Assembly (NCBI RefSeq): GCF_034140825.1
Contig: NC_089039.1
Location: forward strand, 25,424,501-25,488,500
Source: Oryza sativa Japonica Group
Lineage: Eukaryota > Streptophyta > Magnoliopsida > Poales > Poaceae
Reading direction: 5' to 3'
Length of the DNA stretch: 64,000 nt
Position numbers and translations under genes: made by a program. The notes under the pieces were generated by a model that was not told the DNA's origin, did not search any database, and saw only the letters and a list, made by a program, of their open reading frames with translations. Position 1 is the stretch's first letter; every line of letters starts with the position of its first letter. Below are positions 1 through 11,596 of the stretch, in pieces.

Positions 1-324
1 GGCATATGCTTCATGAATCATGAGCTTGTAAACGATGTGATTTTCATAAAAACTTTTTGTAAATATTTTTCTAAAAAAGGCTTTAAATATACTTTTTAAC
101 TTTATAATAGTTAATTCATCTATTTGCACACTCAAATAACGACCACAAAATTATTGAGCTATTCAACCGTTTAGCAATTCAGAAAAAAAAATTGCAGGTA
201 CCACTACTACTAGTAATGGTAGTACTAAGATCATGCCTTGCACACAGCTGGAAGCCTGGAAGGAAGACAATGACGACTTCGACCACGAACTCTACTTTGT
301 TTTGATTAATCCATCAGAAAGTAC

Positions 325-947
325 GAATTAAATTTGAAAATATACTGTTTATCCAAATTTTTTTCAGAAATATTCGAGATGAATTTTTTTTACAAATATA
401 ACATCGATCTCGCGCAACCGTTATGCGAAAATGACGTAGACATGACGTCACCAGCGGTATCGCACGATAAAAGCGCGAGACCGTGCAGTATCGCGCGGTA
501 TTGACACGAGATCGCGCGGTCTCACGGAAGCAAAGAGCGAGTCCGCTCGGTATCGCTGGTTGAAGCAGCGATACCGGCATGGCAGTCCCGGCCGTCAATG
601 GTTAATTACCTAATTAACTATTAACTAATAATAATTATCTTAATTAACAATTAATTAATCACAAATCAAGATAATTAATTACTAATTAACTGGCATGTCA
701 ATGCGGTATCGCTCTTTCAATCAGTGAGACCGTTTGGTCTCGCTCTTTGGTTCCGCGAGACCGTGCGGTCGGCGCGAGAGACCGTGCGCTCTCGCGCTTT
801 CACCGCGCGATACCGTTCGTGACATTACGTCCATGTCATTTTCGCGCAACGATTACGCGAAATCGACGGTATATTTCTATAAAATAATTTGCATCCCGAC
901 TATTCTTAAAAAAATTAGATAAACAATATATTTTTAAAATTTAATTC
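325..947. mobile_element. Mutator-type foldback MITE (623 bp)
   Basis: The two ends are long inverted repeats: the left end starts GAATTAAATTTGAAAATATA-like and the right end, read on the other strand, starts GAATTAAATTTTAAAAATAT. A 10-bp direct repeat, CAGAAAGTAC, flanks it at 315-324 and 948-957, which fits the 9-10 bp target duplications of Mutator-like elements. The arms (about 400-600 and 690-870) are GC-rich and carry several variants of a short unit like GCGAGACCGTGCGGT in both orientations. The centre (about 600-690) is an AT-rich TTAATTAA-type hinge. No transposase is present, so it is non-autonomous. Short ORFs inside it are products of the repeat arms. Confidence 0.8.
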
Positions 948-957
948 CAGAAAGTAC

Positions 958-2748
958 TCGTAGGAGGAAGTTGTTCTTGGAGAAAGGTGAAAAAAGAGAG
1001 AGAGGAAGAGATGGTGTGTAAAAAGGGAAACGATTGAGGGGAGAACGAGAAGGTTGTTGAGACTGTCAGGGTTTCAGAAACCTTCCGTGATCGCAAAGTA
1101 AATGCAGGCAGCCACGCACGAGGGGCTCTGACTTTACAACCTTGGCAACCCTATCTCAAGAACGATCCATGGCGAATTGGCGATGGCGCAATCGAGAAGC
1201 AGCACATCGAGATCGAGTATAACGAGAGGGAGAGAGAGGTCCCCATCGTTTGATTTATTTCCTAATAAGTCAAAACGGCTTATTAGAAAATAAAAATGAA
1301 TTTGTAGGTAAAACTTTTATAAATGTGTTCTTGGTAACTTAAAAACCAATATTGAAAAAAAATATGTTACAAATATCTCAAAATCAATCTTAAAATTAAG
1401 CTTGAAAATTTAATATTTGGCTTTTTCTTTGACTGATTAGGCTATCCGATGGGAGCAGAGAGACGATTTCAGAGGTGACCGAATCGGCTACTTCCGCGGA
1501 ATCCTTGGGCCAAATCTGCTGCGCCCAAACTTGCGATGGGCCCATCTTGAATAGCTTGTGTTTGGTATGGGCCGTGTAGCATTAGGCCACTATCAGCCTA
1601 TATGGGCTTCCAATTCAACAGGTAGAAATTAGTAGGGCCAGTTTTACCAAATAGAATTTTTTTTTGAGGGAATTTCATCAAATATCCAGCTCACCGAATT
1701 GCGCTATGTTAGCAAACCAATATTGTATAAGAGGTATCTCTAGCTTTCCAAAGATTTGGTAGTTTATACTCATAATATTCATCTCATCTCATAAAAGCTC
1801 TTTCGAAACGATGGGATTGTGAAAACAAAAGAATATGAAAAAACACATGATGTTAACATGAATGCATGCATAAAACGGATGATTGTAAACACATAAAAAA
1901 ACAGGAATAAATAATCGTTACGATTAGACCGCCGAAAAAATACAAAAATCTTAGGAGAGATAAAGACCATCGTTGAATAAACTTCTGACAGCACCATCGT
2001 TGAATAAACTTCCAACAACAGCATTTGTGTATAAAAAAATGTATTTTTCTATACAGGTAAGGTGGATATGATGATGCAAATGAAATTGGAGCGATGAAAA
2101 GGGAAATATGGATTTGGTTCAGGTTCTCGAGATAGGCAATGACCTTACATCCTGTTTGGCTGGGGTGAAAATAGTAATCTAGCCTACACGACTATGTCGG
2201 CATAAAGTCATGGTGAGGTAGTTGGGATTAGCTGTTGGCTCATGTGGCTTGTATTGTCTCTCATTCTCCCCTTTTGAGAGGATTGTATTTATATCCAACT
2301 AGAAAATAGGCGTGCTAGTTGGCGCGCCGATTAATAAAGCCTGTGGTGGTATTGTTGGTCATGTTCGAGATACATAAATTGATCATTTTTTTTTCTTGAG
2401 AGATTTGAAGACTATACAAATGGAAGCAAAGAGACCATAAAAAAAGAAAATATTAGAATGAAATTCACCTCCAGAACACATAGTTATATAGTTATAGTAC
2501 CCACTGGAAAACATTTAGTTAGACATATTCCACAAAGTCAAGTTGGAGTGAGTAGTGTAAGATAAGTCAATTGGTCACATGGATAGACGAATATATTTGA
2601 AGTTCATATACTTAAGAGCTAGGGAGATTGAATGTATGGGGTTATCTACATAAATAGTTAATTCTAAAATATATATGAAATGGAATATTTGTGATATTCC
2701 TATTTAAAAAAATATTATGGAAATGTATAATTCTCAACAATATATGTT
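958..2748. other. Intergenic; one dispersed-repeat copy
   Basis: No gene is supported here. Positions about 1255-1440 (starting near TAATAAGTCAAAACGGCTTA) resemble 55148-55330 over roughly 180 bp, so both are copies of one dispersed AT-rich repeat. The rest is AT-rich sequence with short frames only. Confidence 0.5.
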
Positions 2749-3045
2749 ATAAAGTGGCAACAAATCCTAAGTGATTACTACAGTTGGATCGCTCTTTCAA
2801 ATAAAAAAAGCTTAGGGTCTTTAAGTAAATACCTCTATACGCAAGTTTTAAGTGGATCAACATATTAGGAGGGGGGGGGGAGGAGGGGTACATCCTTTTA
2901 TAAAGTGGCAACACATCCTAAGTGATTTCTACTGGATCGATCTTCCAAATAAAGAAAAGCTTAGGGTCTTTAAGTATATACCTCTATATGCAAGTTTTAA
3001 GTGAATCGGCATATGAGGGATGGGGGGGGGGGTACATCCTTTTAA
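2749..3045. repeat. Tandem duplication, about 150-bp unit x2
   Basis: Unit 1 (about 2749-2898) and unit 2 (about 2899-3045) both start TATAAAGTGGCAACA and run through AAGCTTAGGGTCTTTAAGTA to a G-run and GTACATCCTTTTA. The copies differ by scattered substitutions and by the length of the G-run (about 11-12 G in each). No coding function is apparent. Confidence 0.8.
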
Positions 3046-4499
3046 TCCCATCTAATCGAAATGTTCTAGATGTTGTGTTGTTAAGGTATTACCTTTTCTT
3101 TTAAAAGCTGTTAAGGTACTACTTGCTTTTAGAATTATCACATAACATTGTAGTTTTCTATTTTTCTTGTTCTTATGTATTTTTTCTTTAGACAAAATCC
3201 AAGATTTATTTGATAAGACATGGGCGTCACGTGGCCCAATCAAAAGACGACGTAACCGCCGGCTTTAGATTAGTAGATATGGGCCTTTTGTCTAAGTATA
3301 ACTCAAAAGTTAAGTTAGGATACAAATCCAAATAGCCCTAGTCATTCTGTCATAGAACTATGTTTTTCTTTTGCAGTTGGGGACTCATTTCTTCTTACTA
3401 GGTTAAGACTATCTTTATTTTGAGGTTTTGTTTCATAGGAATCAATATTCGGTATTCACATGTCTGCAGGGCATCTCAAATTTAGTAATTCCTTTCGTCT
3501 CAAATATAGCTACTTCACTGTACAAATTTAAACTATTTAGTAATCCCTCTGTCTCAAATATTGCTAACTTTATAGTAAAAAATTAAACTAAAAAGGTAGC
3601 CATACTTTAGGATAGAAAGACCAAAAGGAAATTATCCATGATATTGGATCTCATGCTAAAATTTCTCCAAAACTGACATGGATTGAGGCATTCCAAATGA
3701 ATTTAATAGGATTCACTAACGTTCAAAACTTTGTTATAAGGGGCCATACAGGGGAAAAATTCTATGAGATTGGAATCCTAAAAAAAATCTTATTTCCTTT
3801 AAAGGAGCCATATAATGTATGCATCATGTGGTTTAGTGAGAAAGAAAGGAGCCATATAGTTTGACTGTAAATCGGAATAAGATCTGGAATAATGATCTAC
3901 ATATATGTTTAAACTAATTTGACATTTTGAGTGAGCACCCACTCCACTTTAACCAGAAGAATCTGGTCATTGATCTGGTCTCTGATTAGATGGGTTATAA
4001 AGCATGACACTGATAATTTGTATTAAATAAATAGTAAAATATACGATTGGAAACATCACGGACTCTTTACTGTCAGTTTTTTGTTTTCAAAATTTAAATA
4101 TCAAAATTCGGAACGAATAAGTATGAAGCTGTAAGTTGCAACCTTCTTGAACTCTCACTTTAATATACTATTATTATTACCAATTTAATTTAAGAAATTG
4201 TAACTGCCGACCGGGGCGGACTCATTTTTAATCTTACGCCACCACATTTAAAAAATAACCAACACATTTAATACATACCATCAATAACACGGGTTACCGA
4301 CATGCGTACAACGAGCCGTATTTTTTTTCCCTTGCATCATATACTCCGTATCAAATTATTTCGTTTACTATCTGATGCGTGACGATCATAAAGTTCTAAG
4401 CACTATATTAAACTAAATAAATCGAGCTATTAATAGTGCCTTGGCCTAGGGTGCAAGCTAAGTTTTTCTTTATTTTTTCCTTTTCTAGTTACGCCAATC
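3046..4499. other. Intergenic, no gene seen
   Basis: AT-rich sequence upstream of the TLC-domain gene. At 3480-3600 there is a short imperfect direct repeat around the motif GTCTCAAATAT. I see no coding signal, and the transcription start of the next gene probably lies near 4500. Confidence 0.4.
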
Positions 4500-5286
4500 G
4501 GTTATATTCCGTTACCTTTCCCTTCCCTTCTTTCCAGTAGTTTCCACCTTTCCCGCATCTTCCGCCGTGGGGAAGGGAGCAATCGGCAAGCCAATCCAAT
4601 CCGGTTGCTTCTCCTCCAATCCAACCTCGTCGGCGGCGGCGGCGACCCGCGCCGCGCAGGTGAGGCCTCCTCGCGCTCCCCCTCCCGCTTCCGCCGCCGC
4701 CGCCGCTTGGGTTGCCCGTCGATCATGCGTCCCGCGGATTGGGGGCTCGGTTTTTTTGTATTTGATCTGGTTTGCGTGGAGATTAGGGGCGATGTACGGG
4801 GTGGATTTTTGGTTATGGGTTGGATTGGATGGGAGAGATCGTATTTCGTATCGATGCTCCGTTTGGCCTTAGGTTTTGTATTTAGTGGATGGCTCGAGTC
4901 CAAGCGTAGAAAAGAGAGAAAGAAGTGATTCGGAAGTTCTATGTTGTTGTTTCGATGTAGATGGAAAAGTGTATTGCGCATTTATTGTTTTGGGATTACT
5001 AGCAAAAGTTTCATGCTCATTTGTCTCTTGCTTGTAAATTTTGATGGAACAATAGAGAGAAGACACAGGGACCAGCTAAGCTGTGCATCCTTGTTGGTGA
5101 TGGTTTTTTACAAATGATGAATAGCCGCCTATCAGCAAAATTCTTTCATTTTACAGTTGCTGCATTTGGAATTTGATTGAACAATTATCTCCTTTTGTTT
5201 TGGTCAAGTCATGGAACTGGTAGTGCCTTGCATTCTGAAAAGGGGCTCTAGATTACTGTACCTCATTTAAGATAATTTGGCAGCAG

Positions 5287-5417
5287 TACAATATTATCCT
5301 ATATATATTGTGATATGTTCAATTAATACTGTAACACTTATATGTACAATATTATCCTATATATATTGTGACTGTTCATGCTTGTACATTGTTCAATTAA
5401 TACTGTCACACTTATAT
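5287..5417. repeat. Tandem duplication in the leader intron
   Basis: TACAATATTATCCTATATAT is repeated at 5287 and 5345, followed in both copies by TTCAATTAATACTGT and CACTTATATG. The second copy has a short extra segment. It lies in the intron between the leader exon and the coding exon of the TLC gene. Confidence 0.8.
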
Positions 5418-5469
5418 GCATCTCTGTTTGTGTTCCTCATTAGGCTGTTGAGTTATCACGTATTTGATT

Positions 5470-7587
5470 ATGGATCTGCCATTGATGGCTGCTAAAGCCT
5501 ATAAGTACAAAGCAGAACTACTTGTTAAGGACTACCTGCTAGCAGATTCGTATGTTCCATACGCTTCTGTGCTTGGCGGAATTCTGATGTGCAAGTTGGT
5601 AATGTCACTTCTGACTCTCACTTTTCTGTTAATTATCATCATTCTACTGTGTACCTGTGCAATAACATGTTCATAGTTGTGCGTATGTGTATACTCAAAG
5701 AGAATGCCAACATCTATGCCATTGCTCTTTTGCATTGGAATGTAAGACCTTTTTTTTTCATTCACTGGTTTTATTTGTTCCATTAAAATCATGGTCAATG
5801 ATGATGGCACATAATTAATATAGCATATTATTTCCAACATCCATTTCATAGTCCTTGTAATGGTTTTGTTATCTTGACTATTGTGTTCTTTTGCTAGCTC
5901 AGTCATATGATTTCACACGCTTTATCAGTTCATTCTACTTCAAAGGCTATGGTTCTCTCACAAAGATGCAAAAGGTTGAATGGAATAACAGGTCAGCAGC
6001 ATTAACCAACTTAATTGCCAAGTTCCTACATCCCACTCTATTATTATAAGCTTCTGATGATACATCTTCTGACCCTTTGTTACTATAGGGGCATGTCCAC
6101 CGTCCATGCAATATTCATTACACTTATGTCAGCATACTTAGTCTTCTTCTCGGGTTTATTCTCTGACCAGCAGGATGGACCAGTAACATTTAGAAGTTCG
6201 AGCCTCTCCAATTTCACGCTAGGGGTATACATATGCAATTACTTTATTGTCCTGTGACTTGTGATATTTCATTATACTTAGTTACTTGAATCTCATGTTT
6301 TGCTAGGTCTCAGTTGGGTATTTCATTGCGGACCTTGCCATGATACTATGGTTTTACCCTTCACTCGGTGGAATGGAGTATGTAAGTAAACATTTTTCAT
6401 CTTATTTTTACCCTCTCTTCAGTTTCCCTCCTAACTGACTAACCTAGGTCCGTTGCCCTCCATTTGACTCCTGCAAACTGCATTATTTGTCATTAGCCAT
6501 TACCAACTTACTCTTGGCTGTCTTTTGTCAGCTTGTCCACCATGTATTGTCACTTACTGCTGTAACGTATACTATGCTTTCTGGGGAAGGACAGTTATAC
6601 ACATACATGAGTCTCATCTCAGAGACTACTACACCTGGAATCAACCTAAGATGGTAACTGAGTATACAAATATGTTGCATAGAATTTTGTTTTGGTATCA
6701 TCTTCAATCCATCAGTCCATCTAAACTGCTATTCTCTCCCCTTTGTGTTATCAAGGTTCCTTGATGTTGCTGGAATGAAAAGATCCAAAAGATACGTTGT
6801 TAATGGAGTTGCAATGTTTCTTACTTGGCTGGTAAGAATAAAGTTCTAAACTAGTTGTGTTGTGGCAGAATGTATTGTTCTGCACTGACTATAATTAAAT
6901 GGGAATTATGTGATCTATGCATACATTTTCGTGAAAGCATTAGTCTTTAATTACATCTGAACTTTTCAACTGTAATATTGTTTTATTTAAATTTTTGTGA
7001 TTTCGAATTTCTGCTAGCCTTGGAAGCAGTTGTCTTGCTAGTTCGGATTTGTACATATGTTCAAACAAATGCTTGTTTTCCAGTGAGGATAATATTGGCA
7101 CATAGGTTTATTGGCTACCAAGTGAGATATATTGAATTATTCTAAGGGAAAATGATCCTTCCTAACTATGGGAGTTTTAAGACTAAACTACCAAAGTTGT
7201 ATTTGAACACTCAGGTTTACTTAAATCTGTCGCTAAATCGATAATATGGTTTTTTACTATATTTTGGAGCTTCAAGTACCTTGGTCTGCTAACAATGAAA
7301 GAAACTCCTTTGTGCAGGTTGCAAGGATAATTTTGTTCATGTACTTGTTTTATCAGATCTTTTTACATTATGATCAGGTACATGGTAATTCTTCTGGATT
7401 CAATGTACATGATGGCTATCAAACACATATTTCTGACTTGATACTTGTTCGCATACAGATTAAGCAGATGGAGACCTTTGGTTATCTTCTGGTTTGTGTT
7501 GTGCCTGCCATACTGTTCGTGATGAATATGATATGGTTTTCCAAGATCTTAAGGGGCCTCAAGAAGACACTGGCCAAGAGGCATTGA
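5470..7587 (+). CDS. TLC-domain membrane protein (TMEM56/TLCD4-like)
   Basis: Eight coding exons: 5470-5598, 5903-5991, 6089-6224, 6307-6381, 6532-6653, 6756-6831, 7318-7377 and 7459-7587. They join without frame breaks to 271 residues, close to the size of animal TLCD4 (about 260). The start is the first ATG after a likely acceptor at 5442-5443. A GC-rich 5' leader exon (about 4500-4659, donor GTGAGG) probably precedes it. The product is strongly hydrophobic, with several membrane spans, a YDFTRFIS motif near residue 45, KMQKVEWNNR before the first luminal segment, and the TLC signature His pair LVHHVLSL at residues 146-147. It ends in a basic tail (KKTLAKRH) typical of endoplasmic reticulum membrane proteins. 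TLC proteins act in membrane lipid sensing or synthesis; the exact substrate is unknown. It is not a LAG1 ceramide synthase, because the homeobox and Lag motif are absent. Confidence 0.93.
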
Positions 7588-8625
7588 GTGGGGCAAGGGG
7601 TATGCATGTACAGCCACGACAAACCACCTATCTGTAAATTCACTCAGCAGGCCAGCAGCCTATAGCTTCTCATTAGTCACGATGGCTAATCCTGGTAATA
7701 TCAGCTTGGCCATTAAGATCCAGATTTATGATTGAATGCCCAGCTTTTTATGCATGGATGATATATTAATTTGTATATATGTTCCGCTATGGCTGTATGT
7801 TCTTAATACCCATCTTCTTTTTCTCGGTATAAATGATTATATCTTAGTTTTAACTTAAACAACTATTTGCCCCAATTTCAGTCACATTGTCAACACATTG
7901 CTGTAATTTGCCATCAGCTTTGGCCATCATTCCCAAGAATAGTTTGATCATCAACTTTTAGTCTCCCTGGACTAAACTGCCTTTCTTTAGATCTGGCTTC
8001 ACAATGATGCCCGAGTTTTTAAAACATGTATAGGCTGAAGAATTTTGGAATTTGGAATTTGGAATCAAGAAAGTTTTCAAAAGGTTATCTTTTGTAGACA
8101 TGTTCCATATAACTCTTTATATTCTACTGATCCTATGTGGGTTCCAACAAGGAAAGCAAAAAGTAAGAGATGGAGCCTGAAATATAACACAATTTCTAGT
8201 ACAATCAACAAAACCAAGTGCCTGTAGGATTAACATTCCTTCAATTAACTAACTCAAACAGATGAACAAAAAGGGTGCAGGTGTCACAAGTAAATCAAAT
8301 GATCCCATGAGATACCAGCTAATGAGATGCTGGGGAAGTGCTCCTTGCAATTCAACTTCCATCATGTGGGATATGTAGGACATACAAACTGCCAGAAACA
8401 TTGAAGCAGTTAAATAGCTCCATTTTAATTAGTATCACAATATGAGTACATTAGCTTATGCACCTCCCATAGTCCCTTCCCCTTTTATTTGGCACCTTCA
8501 CCATGATAATAATATTTCATTATCTGCACCATTAAGTGCCTTCCATCAGATAGCATATAGCTCAAGCAAGTTTCCAACTAAGAATGCCTTTAAATTTATT
8601 TTCTTGAGTACAGCTTTCTAAAGCT
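7588..8625. other. 3' UTR of the TLC gene and intergenic spacer
   Basis: Includes the probable 3' UTR (to about 7850) and the upstream region of the aspartic protease. No further gene or recognisable mobile element was seen. The 60-codon frame at 8045-8227 has no family features. Confidence 0.4.
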
Positions 8626-8633
8626 TATATAAG
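8626..8633 (+). promoter_or_regulatory. TATA box of the aspartic protease gene
   Basis: TATATAAG lies 40 bp upstream of the ATG at 8673. This implies a very short 5' leader, which includes the CT-rich stretch TCCTCTTCCTGATC. Confidence 0.65.
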
Positions 8634-8672
8634 TAGTCCTAATTCTCCTCTTCCTGATCTATCACACACAAT

Positions 8673-10106
8673 ATGCATTCTTTCATTCACTTGTCCATTC
8701 TTCTTTGCCTCCTATCCACAACCCTCATTTCCTATGCAAAAGATAGCAAAGCCCATAGCAGTGTGGTCCTTGGCCTTAGCCATGTTAGGTCTCTATCTGC
8801 TCCATCCATGGTGATAATAAACTCCACAAGATTTGACTTCTTGGACATCATAGAACCAGTAACAACATATACAGATGGCTACCTTCTTTCCCTAAACCTG
8901 GGCATGCCCCCACAGGTTTTTCAGGTGTACTTGGACACAGGGAGTGACCTCACTTGGGTTCCTTGTGGCACCAACTCCAGCTACCAGTGTTTGGAGTGTG
9001 GCAATGAGCATAGCACCTCCAAGCCAATTCCATCCTTCTCCCCATCTCAGTCCTCTTCAAACATGAAGGAACTATGCGGCAGCCGCTTCTGTGTCGACAT
9101 CCATAGCTCCGATAACTCCCATGACCCCTGCGCTGCAGTGGGTTGCGCCATTCCTTCCTTCATGAGTGATCTATGCACTAGACCCTGCCCTCCTTTCTCC
9201 TACACCTATGGTGGTGGAGCACTGGTCCTTGGCTCCCTTGCAAAGGACATTGTAACACTCCATGGAAGCATATTTGGCATTGCCATCCTCTTGGATGTCC
9301 CTGGCTTCTGCTTTGGCTGTGTTGGTAGCTCCATAAGGGAGCCTATTGGCATTGCAGGGTTTGGCAAGGGCATACTCTCCCTGCCATCCCAGCTAGGGTT
9401 TCTTGACAAAGGATTCTCTCATTGCTTCCTAGGATTCCGGTTCGCGAGGAACCCGAACTTCACCAGCTCGTTGATCATGGGTGACCTCGCGCTGTCTGCG
9501 AAGGACGACTTCCTCTTCACCCCAATGCTGAAGAGCATCACTAACCCAAACTTCTACTACATTGGGCTAGAGGGTGTCAGCATTGGAGATGGTGCCGCCA
9601 TTGCTGCTCCTCCCAGCTTGAGCAGCATCGATTCCGAAGGCAATGGCGGGATGATCGTCGACACTGGGACGACATACACTCACCTCCCTGATCCATTCTA
9701 CACCGCAATCCTATCATCCCTTGCCTCTGTCATACTCTATGAAAGATCTTACGACCTCGAGATGAGGACGGGGTTTGATCTCTGCTTCAAGATCCCTTGC
9801 ACACACACCCCATGCACACAGGATGAGCTGCCTCTGATAAACTTTCACTTCCTCGGCGATGTGAAGCTCACGCTGCCTAAGGACAGCTGCTACTACGCGG
9901 TCACCGCGCCCAAGAACTCGGTGGTGGTGAAGTGCTTGCTGTTCCAGAGGATGGACAACGATGACGACGACGACGATGTTGGTGGCGCGAATAATGGGCC
10001 AGGAGCAGTTCTTGGAAGCTTCCAGATGCAGAATGTTGAGGTCGTCTACGATATGGAGGCAGGGAGGATTGGGTTTCAGCCCAAGGATTGTGCCCTTCAC
10101 TCCTAG
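8673..10106 (+). CDS. Secreted aspartic protease, nepenthesin type (A1B; like At4g16563)
   Basis: One uninterrupted 477-residue frame. Residues 1-22 form a signal peptide (LSILLCLLSTTLISYA). The first catalytic motif is DTGS at 88-91, in VYLDTGSDLTWVPC, and the second is DTGT at 330-333, in MIVDTGTTYTHLP. A Cys-rich nepenthesin-type insert follows the first motif (CLECG, CGSRFC, DPCAAVGC, CTRPCPPF). The segments DIHSSDNS and RPCPPFSYTYG match the plant subgroup represented by Arabidopsis At4g16563. The C-terminal part has an unusual run of acidic residues (DNDDDDDDV, near 430-440). The expected role is an extracellular or vacuolar endopeptidase; the natural substrate cannot be told from sequence. 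A TATA box sits 40 bp upstream. The lack of introns is normal for this subgroup. Confidence 0.95.
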   Translation: MHSFIHLSILLCLLSTTLISYAKDSKAHSSVVLGLSHVRSLSAPSMVIINSTRFDFLDIIEPVTTYTDGYLLSLNLGMPPQVFQVYLDTGSDLTWVPCGTNSSYQCLECGNEHSTSKPIPSFSPSQSSSNMKELCGSRFCVDIHSSDNSHDPCAAVGCAIPSFMSDLCTRPCPPFSYTYGGGALVLGSLAKDIVTLHGSIFGIAILLDVPGFCFGCVGSSIREPIGIAGFGKGILSLPSQLGFLDKGFSHCFLGFRFARNPNFTSSLIMGDLALSAKDDFLFTPMLKSITNPNFYYIGLEGVSIGDGAAIAAPPSLSSIDSEGNGGMIVDTGTTYTHLPDPFYTAILSSLASVILYERSYDLEMRTGFDLCFKIPCTHTPCTQDELPLINFHFLGDVKLTLPKDSCYYAVTAPKNSVVVKCLLFQRMDNDDDDDDVGGANNGPGAVLGSFQMQNVEVVYDMEAGRIGFQPKDCALHS

Positions 10107-10808
10107 TGACGACGTCGTTGGAGAAATCTATTCGTGATACTTTTCATTCTATCCCTTTAGCGCACGATCGAACGGGGTTTCAGGTGTTCTTGGCCATTTT
10201 TATTTCAGTCGAGCTGCTTTGTGTGTGTTAATGGTACGAGTGGCCGTACGAAGTCACTAGCAAAGAGAAATTGTTAGTGGGGAGTTGATGACGAGAAAGC
10301 AAAGGGATCACACTCATGTAATGCGAAACTGCCACTTCTGTTTTAAGTTCAAAATAAAGGCGTGCTTTATGTGTTGGAATAACGGTCGAGCTAGTGTGTA
10401 CATCACAGTTGTTTCAGAAGTGTATATGCTTTCGACGTTTGATGATAGACGGCTCAATGTGCAACTGATAATCAATATTTTCTCCCTTAGCTTCCGGTAC
10501 GTGATGATTCGTGTGCATCTGAATATCATCACACCTTGTGTTTGTGATCATCTGGTTGTATCAGACGGCTTACGGAAGATATGTTCTGCTGTTGGATTGG
10601 GTTGGGGTCTTGGGGAATGGATGCTGAGTGCCACTCTGTGTTTGTTTCACTATCCTAATGTGTTCCGTTTAGTTCTCTGTCTTCCACGTGACGATCAATG
10701 TTTTTCTCCCTTAGCTTTTGTTCGGTGATTCGTGTGTATGTCAAGTATACGCCTATCCCGGTGTGAACTTTGGCTTTCAAAACCCTGTGTCTCAACGAAC
10801 ACCAGCAA
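10107..10808. other. 3' UTR and spacer before tRNA-Asp
   Basis: Contains an imperfect direct repeat: TTTTCTCCCTTAGCTT occurs near 10480 and again near 10700, each followed by GTGATTCGTGTG-like sequence about 20 bp on. The 147-codon frame at 10285-10728 has no family features and spans both repeats, so I do not call it a gene. Confidence 0.4.
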
Positions 10809-10880
10809 GTCGTTGTAGTATAGTGGTGAGTATTCCCGCCTGTCACGCGGGTGACCCGGGTTCGATCCCCGGCAACGGCG
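10809..10880 (+). tRNA. tRNA-Asp (anticodon GTC), copy 1
   Basis: A 72-nt cloverleaf: acceptor GTCGTTG pairs with CAACGGC, discriminator G, D arm GTATAGTGGTGAGTAT, anticodon stem CCCGC/GCGGG around CTGTCAC (anticodon GTC), T arm CCGGGTTCGATCCCCGG. There is no intron. A T-run from 10886 serves as the polymerase III terminator. The sequence is identical to the copy at 12822-12893. Confidence 0.97.
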
Positions 10881-11457
10881 AACTGTTTTTTTTTTAGCCT
10901 CCGTGCAGAACGAACGGCAGAAACGTGTCTCTACCAGTCTACCTTCGCCGCGGGTAAAGACTGCCAGTAGTAGAGTTGTCTTGCCCGTGGCGTGTGGGTG
11001 AGTCCGCGTTCCGTAATCCGTGGGTGCCCCTCGTCGTCGTCGGCACGTCGGGAACTAGCGAATCGCTGTGCGCGAGGGCCACGCGAACCGTGTGCGTGCG
11101 TGTTGCGTGGTGCTGTGCATGCGCGCGGCGCGGAGGTATGTGGGGGTGGGTGGGAGAAGGGCGGGGGCGGGCATGGGCATTTGGCAGACAGCGCGTGCGT
11201 GCCGCGCAACAGAGGGGTCGTTGGCGGCGGCCCCGCGCTTTCTTCCCACGACCCACAACCTGAGTGCGCTGCCGCTGCTGGGAGCCTGGCCTAACATACA
11301 TATGCTTTGTGCAAGGGTGCCCGGTGGCACTGTGGCGGCGCCAGTACAGTCGTTAGTCGACACCCTTGGCTACTGATGACGCGCGAGGTGGGGTCGTTGC
11401 GGGATGACACCGGACCGGACATCCCCCATAGCAACGATAACCCTGGTGGTATACGTA
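10881..11457. other. Terminator and GC-rich non-coding stretch
   Basis: After the T-run terminator the segment 10930-11400 is GC- and CpG-rich, with overlapping open frames on both strands in all registers. These are what high GC content produces, and none shows a known domain. It could be a methylated or promoter-like CpG island, but no adjacent transcript is evident. Confidence 0.4.
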
Positions 11458-11531
11458 CTCTCTCCGTTTAAAAAAAAACAACGGGATTTGATCCCTCCTA
11501 ATATAACGAAAATGTTTTTTTATAAAGGGAG
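11458..11531. mobile_element. Short Stowaway-like MITE remnant
   Basis: Starts CTCTCTCCGTTTAAAAAA after TA and ends TATAAAGGGAG before TA. The ends match the Stowaway inverted repeats in this window. At 74 bp it is much shorter than the others, so it is probably an internally deleted copy. Confidence 0.45.
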
Positions 11532-11596
11532 TATACTGGTATGTATCTTTCCGAACTTATCATAGCGCTTTTTTTTTCTCTTCTTTAGCTTCTTTA

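Noticed and set aside
4502-4981. 159-codon minus-strand frame
   Set aside because: It lies antisense over the GC-rich leader exon of the TLC gene and has only low-complexity basic and Pro-rich content.
10931-11376. Six overlapping frames of 92-120 codons on both strands
   Set aside because: All arise from high GC content; none has a domain and they mutually overlap in every register.
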